From assembly GCF_005889725.1 (NCBI RefSeq), contig NZ_VCKX01000094.1, forward strand, positions 1 to 39,827: 39,827 bases of DNA, written 5' to 3'. Numbering within the stretch: position 1 is the stretch's first letter; every line of letters starts with the position of its first letter. Made by a program: the position numbers and the translations under genes. This document shows, in pieces, positions 22,018 to 28,680 of the stretch. A model generated the notes under the pieces. The model was given only the letters and a program-made list of their open reading frames with translations. It searched no databases and was not told where the DNA came from. Origin of the DNA: Nonomuraea zeae. Lineage in GTDB: Bacteria; Actinomycetota; Actinomycetes; Streptosporangiales; Streptosporangiaceae.

Positions 22018-22632
22018 ATGCGCACTCGCCTATCCCTGCCGACCGCCGTGTTGTCCTCCGTGTTGTCCTCCGTGTTGTCCTCCGTGTCGGCCCCGGTAAC
22101 GGCCGCTGTATCGGCCGCTGTGGCCCTGGCCGTGCTCACCGGCTGTGCCGGCGAGCTGGCGACCGACACCGCGGCCCTGGCCCCGCACACCGAAACGCCT
22201 CCCTCCGAGCAGGACAAGAACTGGCTGCGGACCATTCACCAGGGCAACCTGGCCGAGGTCCAGGAGGGCCGGCTGGCGCAGGGCAAGGGCACCACGAAGG
22301 AGGTCAAGTCGATCGGCAAGATGCTGGTCGACGACCACACCGCGCTCGACACCAAGGTCACCAAGGCCGCCACCCAGCTCGGCGTCCAGCTCCCCACCTC
22401 GCCGACCGCCGAGCAGCGGGCCGAGATGGTGCGGCTGCAGGACGCGACGGGGAAGGACTTCGACCTGGACTTCGTGGCCGGCATGATCAAGGCGCACACC
22501 GCGGCGCTGGCGGCCACGAAGAAGGAGATCTCCGGCGGGGCCTCCCCGGCGGTGGTCGCGCTGGCCAAGTCCACGGCCCCGAAGCTCCAGGAGCACCTGA
22601 CCGTGCTGCGCAAGGCCCACTCGAAGGAATAG
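22018..22632 (+). CDS. DUF4142 lipoprotein
   Basis: A 204-residue lipoprotein. The signal ends in a lipobox, AVLTGC, with Cys43 as the expected lipid-modified residue. The mature part is a DUF4142 domain: DKNWLRTIHQGNLAEVQEG, VKSIGKMLVDDHTALDTKV, FVAGMIKAHTAALAATKKE. This is a four-helix, ferritin-like fold with no known enzyme activity, often linked to stress or envelope functions. I chose ATG 22018 because AGGA lies 6 bases upstream; 22012 and 21982 are alternatives. The signal h-region contains a 12-bp tandem repeat. A palindrome CTATG-T-CATAG (21999-22009) overlaps the leader. Confidence 0.88.
   Translation: MRTRLSLPTAVLSSVLSSVLSSVSAPVTAAVSAAVALAVLTGCAGELATDTAALAPHTETPPSEQDKNWLRTIHQGNLAEVQEGRLAQGKGTTKEVKSIGKMLVDDHTALDTKVTKAATQLGVQLPTSPTAEQRAEMVRLQDATGKDFDLDFVAGMIKAHTAALAATKKEISGGASPAVVALAKSTAPKLQEHLTVLRKAHSKE
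22046..22087 (+). repeat. 12-bp tandem repeat inside the lipoprotein signal peptide
   Basis: CCGTGTTGTCCT repeats perfectly at 22046-22057, 22058-22069 and 22070-22081, then a partial copy. It encodes a repeated VLSS unit in the signal h-region. A unit of 12 keeps the frame, so slippage would lengthen or shorten the hydrophobic core. Confidence 0.95.
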
Positions 22633-22641
22633 AAAAAACAG

Positions 22642-22676
22642 CCACACATGTGTGGATTTGTGACGATCTGGGGTAT
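22642..22676 (+). promoter_or_regulatory. Palindrome and possible SigB-type promoter before the PRC-barrel gene
   Basis: CCACACATGTGTGG (22642-22655) is a perfect 14-base palindrome. GGGTAT (22671-22676) resembles the -10 of stress sigma factor SigB/SigF promoters (GNNT-N14-16-GGGTA). GTGT at 22650-22653 gives a 17-base spacer, one over the norm. Expected transcription start is near 22684, about 35 bases before the GTG. The palindrome could alternatively be an operator. Confidence 0.4.
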
Positions 22677-22718
22677 TTGTCCCTTTTGAACCAGGACGAA
22701 TGCATCGGGGGGATCGTC

Positions 22719-23624
22719 GTGGCTATGCAGACAGAGATCCGGAACCTGCTCGACTGCCATGTGATGGGGTCGGACGGGCAGTCGATCGGCAAGGTAGGCC
22801 AGGTCTACCTGAACGATCGTACGGGCGAGCCCGAGTGGGTGACCGTACGCACGGGGTTCTTCGGTATGAAGCAGACCTTCGTGCCCCTGGCCAACGCCCG
22901 CCGCTCGGGGGAGGAGATCCGCGTCCCCTTCGACAAGGAGATGATCAAGGACGCCCCGAACATCGACGTGGACGGCCGCCTGTCCCTGGAGGAAGAGGCC
23001 GACCTCTATCGCTACTACGGCATGCAGCCGTCGAGCATCCCGCGCCAGCGTGCCGGTGAGCCCAGCACGAAGCGGCCCATCACGGGCGATCGGCGCGAGG
23101 ACATGCGCGAGGGCATGCGCGATGACCGTACCGGCATGACGGATGACGCCCGGAAGGCCGGGATGACCGGCATGGCCGGAACGGGCCGCACCGGCCGCAC
23201 CGATGAGGGTGACTTCGACATCACCAGGTCCGAGGAGCAGCTCCACGTCGGCAAGGAAAGCCGGGAGATGGGCCACGTACGCCTGCGCAAGTACGTCGAG
23301 ACCCAGAACGTGACGGAGAAGATCCCGCTCTCGCACGAGGAGATCGTGATCGAGCGCGAGGTCATCCGCGACGGCGACATGACCGGCAAGTACGAGATCG
23401 GCGAGGAGGAGCGGGAGGTGACGCTCTACGAGGAGCGCGCCGTCGTCGGCAAGGAGACCAAGCCCGTCGAGCGCATCCACGTTCACAAGGAGCGCGTGCA
23501 GCACGAGGAGACGGTGGAAGGCCAGGTGCGCAAGGAACGGGTGGAAATCGACGAGGACGGGGTCACCCGGGACCCGAGCGGGAAACTCCGCGGGCACGAC
23601 AAGAAGATGCCGCCGGAGCGGTGA
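22719..23624 (+). CDS. PRC-barrel and DUF2382 (YsnF/AvaK) stress-associated protein
   Basis: A 301-residue cytoplasmic protein in two domains. Residues about 5-110 are a PRC-barrel (LLDCHVMGSDGQSIGKVGQVYLND, PEWVTVRTG, FVPLANA). A flexible Arg/Met/Gly-rich linker (RREDMREGMRDDRTGMT) joins it to a C-terminal DUF2382 domain from about 175: ITRSEEQLHVGKESREMG, then LRKYVETQNVTEKIPLSHEEIVIEREV. This pairing is common in actinobacteria and cyanobacteria and is linked to osmotic or general stress. GTG 22719 has a GGGGGG box 6 bases upstream; ATG 22725 is the alternative. A SigB-like element lies upstream. Confidence 0.9.
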   Translation: MAMQTEIRNLLDCHVMGSDGQSIGKVGQVYLNDRTGEPEWVTVRTGFFGMKQTFVPLANARRSGEEIRVPFDKEMIKDAPNIDVDGRLSLEEEADLYRYYGMQPSSIPRQRAGEPSTKRPITGDRREDMREGMRDDRTGMTDDARKAGMTGMAGTGRTGRTDEGDFDITRSEEQLHVGKESREMGHVRLRKYVETQNVTEKIPLSHEEIVIEREVIRDGDMTGKYEIGEEEREVTLYEERAVVGKETKPVERIHVHKERVQHEETVEGQVRKERVEIDEDGVTRDPSGKLRGHDKKMPPER

Positions 23625-23632
23625 GCCGTCAT

Positions 23633-23658
23633 GCGGGGGCGCCGGGAAGCGCCCCCGC
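23633..23658 (+). terminator. Terminator after the PRC-barrel gene
   Basis: GCGGGGGCGC (23633-23642) and GCGCCCCCGC (23649-23658) form a perfect 10-bp stem with a 6-base loop, starting 9 bases after the stop. Confidence 0.75.
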
Positions 23659-23754
23659 TGGCGCCGTTCCAGGTCTTTTCCCGATTCCCGGGCACGGCAC
23701 TTTTTCGCGTTTCAGCTGACGGTGCCGCCGGGTTGCTGAACTGCGCCGATGTCC

Positions 23755-23786
23755 CGCCGGACGCGGATGCGAAATCGCGTCCGGCG
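23755..23786 (-). terminator. Terminator after the sialidase-like gene
   Basis: CGCCGGACGCG (23755-23765) is an exact inverted repeat of CGCGTCCGGCG (23776-23786) with a 10-base loop. It lies about 40 bases past the minus-strand stop and is separate from the + strand terminator just before it. The sequence between the two shows no gene. Confidence 0.7.
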
Positions 23787-23826
23787 CATTCGGCTCTGAA
23801 CCTGGGCAGCCGTTTTCGAGTGGCGT

Positions 23827-25656
23827 TCAAGAAGCGTACAGCTCGACCTCGTTGAGCATGCTGCAGGATTTCCCTATTTCCGCTTCGCAGGCGGCGCTCG
23901 GCTCGGTCACTATTTTGACGTGCCGGGCCGTCCGCGCCAGCGAGTCATAACGCAGCGCATAATCGGTTCTGCCGGTGATCGTGACGATCGGCTCGCCCCA
24001 GGAGCGCCCGTTCCCGGAGACGTACACCCGGGCACTGGCCGCGTGTCCGGGGCGCAGGCTGAGGCCGATCAGGGTCAGCGCGTGCGGGCGGTCCAGGTGC
24101 AGCACATACCGGCCGCGGCCACGGGCGACGGCGCTCGACCAGTAGCCGGTGCTGCCGTCCAGTGCCCCGCCGGGGCCCGTCCGCCGCCGGTCGCGGGCCG
24201 TCCAGCGCATGGTGGTCTCGACCTCCAGCTCGCCGCGCCGCCGCATGGCCGCCAGGTCCAGCCGGCCGGACGCGGGCGGGGTCAGCGTGAACAGGTGGCG
24301 CTTGATCGCGTACCAGCCGCCGTTCTCGAAGCGGCCGTGGGCCGGGCAGGCCGTTTCGTTGAGCAGCCCGTCGTCGTCGCGCACGCCCGGCAGCTTGCAG
24401 TTGTCGAACACCTGGATCAGCCGGTGCGGCCCGACGGCGGCGATCCCGGTGTAGCCGGAGGAGCCGTGCGTGCCCCAGATCCCGTCGCGGTTGTGGTAGG
24501 TCACGCGCGGCTCGCGCCACTCGTCGCCGAGCCCGTCGGGGGAGACGGCCAGCCAGTTGTCGGGGCGGCCCGCGCTCAGCACGAGCAGGCCGCCGGGGGT
24601 CAGCAGCAGCTTGGGGGCGACGCCGCGGACCACGCAGTCCAGGCCGGAGAAGCGCAGCTCGCGCACCGGCGCCCAGGTGCGGCCGCCGTCGGCCGAGCGG
24701 GTCTGGTGCAGCGTGGAGAACCGGCCGCCGTCGCGGCGCAGCACCGCCAGCAGGCTGCCGTCCACCGTCTGCGCGATGCTCGCCTCGTTGTAGACAAAAC
24801 CGGTCGCGGGCGCCACGGCGCCCGCACCCGGCGCCGGGCTGGGCGCCGAGCCGGGCACCGGAGCCGGCGGAGAGCTGGGCGGCGAGTCGGGCGGTGAGCC
24901 GGAGGGCGGGGGCGCCGGCTCCGGCGGGGCGATCACGCCGCGCCGGTCGAACGTCCGGCCGCCGTCCCGGCTCGCGTACACCTCCGCCTGGTAGGCCCCC
25001 GTGTCGCTGTAGCGGGCGTACACCGTGACCAGGATCGTTCCGTCGGCGAGCTGGATCGGCACCCCGTGTGCCGCCCCGCCGGGCAGCAGGTCGCCGGGCG
25101 TCCGCAGGACGGCCTCCGAGCGCACCCAGCTCTCGCCGTCGTGCAGCGCCGACGAGGTGAGGATGCCCAGCGTCGCCGTGTGCGGCCCGGTCCGGCGCGG
25201 ATAGTACTCGGTCGCGAAGAACCGGCCGTCGAGCAGCTGGATCGGGGCCTCGCGCAACGGTGTCGCGCTCGACGGCCCGAATCTCAGCCCGCCGTCGGTC
25301 GAGACGGCCGCCTCGTTGGTGAGGGTCACGACCTGGTCCACGTTCGTGGTGAAGGTGGTGATCACCTTCTGCGCCGGCGCGCCGTGCGGCCCGGCCACGT
25401 CGAGGGCGGAGACGTTCGGGAATCCCGCGAAGTCCAGCCGTTCGGAGGCCGAAGGCTCCCGCATCAGGGGCGGCGGATTGGGATGAATCCAGTCTAGTGA
25501 GGAAGCAGTATCGATCAGGTAAGCCCCGGTCTGGGCGGACTGCTGGGAGTGATCCGGTAGCACGCAGTAATCGCTTTCAGCCGGTGCCGCGGCGGGGACC
25601 GCGGGCGCCACGGCGGCGGCCGAGACGGCCACGACCACGGCTCTTGTCATCGCCAC
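23827..25656 (-). CDS. Secreted sialidase-like (BNR/Asp-box) protein with a discoidin-like C-terminus
   Basis: A 609-residue exported protein. The signal peptide covers about residues 1-25 (TRAVVVAVSAAAVAPAVPA). A beta-propeller with Asp-box repeats follows: STDGGLRF, SRDGGRTF and SADGGRTW. Its middle is interrupted by a Pro/Ser/Gly-rich insert of about 35 residues (starting PPEPAPPPSG). The C-terminal 130 residues (RYVLHLDRPHALTLIG, YVSGNGRSWG, ARHVKIVTEPSA) look like an F5/8-type discoidin/CBM32 carbohydrate-binding domain. It may be an exo-alpha-sialidase or another propeller hydrolase; I did not confirm the Arg triad and Tyr/Glu nucleophile. GTG 25656 has GGAG 7 bases upstream. Confidence 0.83.
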   Translation of the reverse strand: MAMTRAVVVAVSAAAVAPAVPAAAPAESDYCVLPDHSQQSAQTGAYLIDTASSLDWIHPNPPPLMREPSASERLDFAGFPNVSALDVAGPHGAPAQKVITTFTTNVDQVVTLTNEAAVSTDGGLRFGPSSATPLREAPIQLLDGRFFATEYYPRRTGPHTATLGILTSSALHDGESWVRSEAVLRTPGDLLPGGAAHGVPIQLADGTILVTVYARYSDTGAYQAEVYASRDGGRTFDRRGVIAPPEPAPPPSGSPPDSPPSSPPAPVPGSAPSPAPGAGAVAPATGFVYNEASIAQTVDGSLLAVLRRDGGRFSTLHQTRSADGGRTWAPVRELRFSGLDCVVRGVAPKLLLTPGGLLVLSAGRPDNWLAVSPDGLGDEWREPRVTYHNRDGIWGTHGSSGYTGIAAVGPHRLIQVFDNCKLPGVRDDDGLLNETACPAHGRFENGGWYAIKRHLFTLTPPASGRLDLAAMRRRGELEVETTMRWTARDRRRTGPGGALDGSTGYWSSAVARGRGRYVLHLDRPHALTLIGLSLRPGHAASARVYVSGNGRSWGEPIVTITGRTDYALRYDSLARTARHVKIVTEPSAACEAEIGKSCSMLNEVELYAS

Positions 25657-25801
25657 CGCGTTGCTCCTCGCCTGCCGTCCACGATCACCGAACCGTACGG
25701 ACTCTAGATGACTCACGGGCTGTAACCCGGTATTCCCCGGCCGTAAGTCGTCCGTTCGCGGGGCCTTCCACCTGGGCGGCAGGTGAACCATACCGTTCTC
25801 G

Positions 25802-25870
25802 TTAAGTGCCAGTTGACAGAAAACCCCCTCCTGACGACGATCGGGACGGCACTATTAAGTGTCAATTTAC
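25802..25870 (+). promoter_or_regulatory. Two related operator-like palindromes before the 25.9-32.7 kb operon
   Basis: TTAAGTGCCAGTTGAC (25802-25817) and TTAAGTGTCAATTTAC (25855-25870) agree at 13 of 16 bases and share the dyad T.AA.TG.CA.TT.A. Their starts are 53 bases apart, close to five helical turns, so one protein could bind both on the same face. TTGACA at 25813-25818 is a perfect -35 with GACGAT 17 bases later, and the first dyad overlaps it. The gap between sialidase and operon otherwise holds nothing I can name. Confidence 0.6.
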
Positions 25871-25907
25871 GTAGGTCGAGGAGACCTAGGGTCTGGAGGT
25901 GGCCCGT

Positions 25908-26804
25908 ATGAGCATCGAGCCGCGGGCGAGAGTGGCCCCAGAGCGAGTGCTGCCCGGCCCGGTGCCGCCGGCGCCGGAGACGGCCGCGCAGCAGCGGGTG
26001 GTCCAGCGGATCTGCACGAGGGTTGCGCCCGACGGCGTGGACGTGGGCATCGGTGAGGTGCCGCCCGGCGGCCTGCAGGTCTGGATCGACACCCCGGTGC
26101 CGGTCGAGGCACCTGAGTCGTGGGTGCTCTATCACCGCATGGCCCGCGAAGTGGCGCTGGTCGGCTGGCACTGCGAGGCCGACGCCGACCGCCTGCTGGT
26201 CCTCGGCTGGAGCGCCGCGTGCCTGCACAACCGGGTACGCCTGCTGCAGAGCGGGCTGCGCAGGCTGTCCGACTTCGAGCACACCGCCCAGCGGGCCGTG
26301 CAGCTCGACGGGCGCAGCCCGGACGACCAACCCGCCGCCGAAGTCGCGACAGAGGTCTGCGCGTCGATCGAGCGGCGGCTGCGCTGGCCCGAGCGGCTGG
26401 CCGAGCTCGACGGGTTCGACCGCGGGTCGGGCCTGCCGCACCTGCAACTGCTCCTGGCCCAGGTCGTCGGGCTGGAGTCGAAGGTCGCCGGCGCCTGCGA
26501 AGAGCACCTGATCATGGCGAGGGTGCTGGCGCGGGCGGTCTGCGAGCAGTACGCGCGGCACCGCGACCTGCGCCGCGCGCAAAGAGACGTGCTGGCCGAG
26601 TCACGCCGATGGGTGCACGCCAGCTCCATGATCCGTGGCTCGGCCGCCGCACGGCCGAGCTCCGCCGGCGTCGGCCGTCCCCACATGGGGCTGGCGGAAC
26701 GCCGCATCGCCGCGAGCGTCATCAACCACGGCGTGCCGCGGGCGACCCCCGCGGCCGCCACTCCGCGGGCCGAACACCTCGGCCACGAGGAGGGCGCACG
26801 CTGA
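25908..26804 (+). CDS. Unknown protein, first gene of a possible biosynthetic operon
   Basis: A 298-residue soluble protein that I do not recognise. The N-terminal 90 residues (RVVQRICTRVAPDGVDVGIG, WIDTPVPVEAPESWVLYHRMA) look mixed alpha/beta. The middle is helical with a repeated 'aromatic/Leu-rich' pattern (HNRVRLLQSGLRRLSDFEHTA, LQLLLAQVVGLESKVAG, LARAVCEQYARH). The last segments faintly resemble DUF6415-type proteins of actinobacterial natural-product loci; that is recollection, not a match. There is no helix-turn-helix, membrane segment or nucleotide motif. The tail is Pro/Ala/Arg-rich. ATG 25908 is chosen because GGAGG lies 8 bases upstream. Confidence 0.75.
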   Translation: MSIEPRARVAPERVLPGPVPPAPETAAQQRVVQRICTRVAPDGVDVGIGEVPPGGLQVWIDTPVPVEAPESWVLYHRMAREVALVGWHCEADADRLLVLGWSAACLHNRVRLLQSGLRRLSDFEHTAQRAVQLDGRSPDDQPAAEVATEVCASIERRLRWPERLAELDGFDRGSGLPHLQLLLAQVVGLESKVAGACEEHLIMARVLARAVCEQYARHRDLRRAQRDVLAESRRWVHASSMIRGSAAARPSSAGVGRPHMGLAERRIAASVINHGVPRATPAAATPRAEHLGHEEGAR

Positions 26805-26873
26805 CCTCGATCCGCTCAACGGCGAGCGGTCGCCCGGAAAACCCCACACGAGTCCGGTAGGAGAGCTCCCGTC

Positions 26874-27119
26874 ATGCGAACCCCCCCGCACCTTCCCGCC
26901 CGCGCCAGGCGCGACACCGAGCCAGCCCGAGCCCGTCGCCACCCATACGGCGTGCACGACGTCCCCGCGCAGACCGCACCGCGCGGCACGCTCGACTTCC
27001 CCGAGACCATCACCCCCGCGGAACCCGACGTCTACGTCGAAGAGCGGCTGCTCGGCATCAGGGAAATGTCCAACCAGGCCATCGGCTCCATCGACGACCT
27101 GCTCCAGCACACTGCCTGA
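26874..27119 (+). CDS. 81-residue small protein, candidate precursor or accessory peptide
   Basis: A small gene with a good AGGAGAG ribosome site 8 bases before ATG 26874. The product has an Arg/Pro/His-rich N-terminal half (MRTPPHLPARARRDTEPARARR), then TLDFPETITPAEPDVYVEERL, and a helical C-terminus, IREMSNQAIGSIDDLLQHTA. It has no Cys, membrane segment or known motif. It lies between the unknown protein and a flavoprotein oxidase, and a hairpin follows its stop. That pattern, a short gene with a partial terminator before modifying enzymes, is typical of RiPP precursors or abundant scaffold peptides, but no RiPP recognition element or core motif is obvious. A small carrier or structural subunit of the oxidase is equally possible. 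Confidence 0.65.
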   Translation: MRTPPHLPARARRDTEPARARRHPYGVHDVPAQTAPRGTLDFPETITPAEPDVYVEERLLGIREMSNQAIGSIDDLLQHTA

Positions 27120-27131
27120 AGTGTGCCCCGG

Positions 27132-27151
27132 CGGCTTCCCCCCGGAAGCCG
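27132..27151 (+). terminator. Intercistronic hairpin (attenuator) after the small peptide gene
   Basis: CGGCTTCC (27132-27139) pairs with GGAAGCCG (27144-27151) around a CCCC loop. It lies 12 bases past the stop and 35 bases before the next start. No T tract follows, so partial termination would give more peptide mRNA than downstream mRNA. Confidence 0.6.
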
Positions 27152-27186
27152 GAAAAACAGCGATATCTCACCCTTCTAGGAGAGTC

Positions 27187-28587
27187 ATGCAGGGACTATC
27201 GCGACTGGAGCTGAGGCCGCGTGATGTCGGAGGCCACCAACCACGCTCCATAGCGGGAATAGAAGCGCCGCGCAGTCTGGACGAGGTACGCGCGCTCGTA
27301 CGGGCCTCCATGGCCGCCAAGCGCCGCCTCTACCCGATCAGCACGGGCCGGAATTGGGGGATGGGCTCGGCCATGCCGATCACCGACGACAACGTCGTCG
27401 TGGACCTCGGCGGCATGAACCGGGTGCGCAGCCTCGACCTCGAGGCCGGCTTCGCCGTCATCGAGCCGGGAGTGACCCAGAAGCAGCTCGCCGAGGTGCT
27501 GCGCGACACCCCGTGGATGCTGAACGTCACCGCCTCCTGCGCCGACACCTCCGTCATCGGCAACGCGCTCGACCGCGGCGACGGCTGCATCCGCTCCCGG
27601 GTGCACGACGTGGCCGGGATCGAGGCCGTGCTCGCGGACGGCAGCGTGATCACCACCGGCGGGCTCGACCCGTCGGGGCGCTACCACGGCCGGGTCGCCG
27701 GGCCCGACCTGACAGGGGCGTTCATCCAGCACAACCTGGGCATCGTGACCGCCATGGCCGTCGCGCTGGTGCCACGCCCGCAGACCATCGGGCTCGTGCA
27801 CGGCAGGCTCCAGCGGGACCAGGTCGGCATCGCGCTCGGGGCGGTCTCCGGGTTCCTGCGCCGTGGCAACCCCGCCGAAGGGCTGCTGCGCGTACGCGAG
27901 CTGTCGCTCGTGCCCAGCCACGGCGACTGGATGCTGCCGGCCGGCGTGGACCCCGGGCTGTTCACCATCCTCGGGCCGCTCATGGGCAGCGACGCCACGG
28001 TGGAGCTGGCCGAGGAGCTGCTCAGGAAGGCGCTGATCGAGGTCGAGGGCGCCGAGGCGCTGCGCGTCGTCGACGCCGCCGAGGTGAGCTCCGACGACCC
28101 GCTCTACCCCAGAGCGCTCATGGCGCAGGGCATCCCCACCTGCCGCGGCGTGCACAACGCGCTCGGCGTGACCTCCTGCGACCAGATCGACGAGGGCGAG
28201 ATGGGCTTCCTGGCCCTGCTGCCGCTCATGCCGATGCACGCGAGAAGGACCGAGCACATCCTGGCCGCGCTCCAGACGGCCGTGGACGCGCACACCACCG
28301 CCCTCATGGTCGAGTGGAACCTCGTCAGCCGGCACATGGCCAACGGCGTCATCCAGATCTTCTTCGAACGCGGCGCTCCCGACGCTCCCTACCGCGCGCA
28401 CCAGCTGCGCAACGACGGCAACTGCCTGCTGCGCGGGCACGGCTGCGCCATCTACCGCTCCGACATCGACCACGCCGCCGCGGACGTCTGGTCCGAGACC
28501 AGCACCGCCGGGCTCGGCATGCTGCACCGGCTCAAGACCGCGCTCGACCCGGACGGCCTGCTGTCGCCCGGCCGGTACGGCGCCTGA
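27187..28587 (+). CDS. VAO/PCMH-type FAD-dependent oxidase
   Basis: A 466-residue flavoenzyme of the vanillyl-alcohol oxidase/p-cresol methylhydroxylase family, which oxidises benzylic phenols or alcohols. The FAD-binding loop is PISTGRNWGMGSAMPI, followed by VVVDLGGMNRVRSLD and FAVIEPGVTQKQLAEVL. The closing TALDPDGLLSPGRYG is typical of the family. Tyr423-Arg424 in CAIYRSD correspond to the Tyr503-Arg504 pair that binds phenolate in VAO. The covalent-flavin residue (His or Tyr in relatives) could not be placed. TAGGAGAG lies a few bases before ATG 27187. It is downstream of the small peptide, so the peptide, a small aromatic compound or a pathway intermediate could be its substrate. Confidence 0.86.
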   Translation: MQGLSRLELRPRDVGGHQPRSIAGIEAPRSLDEVRALVRASMAAKRRLYPISTGRNWGMGSAMPITDDNVVVDLGGMNRVRSLDLEAGFAVIEPGVTQKQLAEVLRDTPWMLNVTASCADTSVIGNALDRGDGCIRSRVHDVAGIEAVLADGSVITTGGLDPSGRYHGRVAGPDLTGAFIQHNLGIVTAMAVALVPRPQTIGLVHGRLQRDQVGIALGAVSGFLRRGNPAEGLLRVRELSLVPSHGDWMLPAGVDPGLFTILGPLMGSDATVELAEELLRKALIEVEGAEALRVVDAAEVSSDDPLYPRALMAQGIPTCRGVHNALGVTSCDQIDEGEMGFLALLPLMPMHARRTEHILAALQTAVDAHTTALMVEWNLVSRHMANGVIQIFFERGAPDAPYRAHQLRNDGNCLLRGHGCAIYRSDIDHAAADVWSETSTAGLGMLHRLKTALDPDGLLSPGRYGA

Positions 28588-28608
28588 ACCAGGCGCACTC
28601 GCTTCACC

Positions 28609-28633
28609 GCCCGCACCGCCGGAGTGTGCGGGC
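28609..28633 (+). terminator. Hairpin between oxidase and transporter genes
   Basis: GCCCGCAC (28609-28616) and GTGCGGGC (28626-28633) form an 8-bp stem with a 9-base loop. It may attenuate or process the operon mRNA. The next gene has an AAGGAGG site 7 bases before its GTG start. Confidence 0.5.
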
Positions 28634-28680
28634 CGGGGAAGCCGGAGGGACAGGACCGAAGCTCTCAAGGAGGTGTCCAC

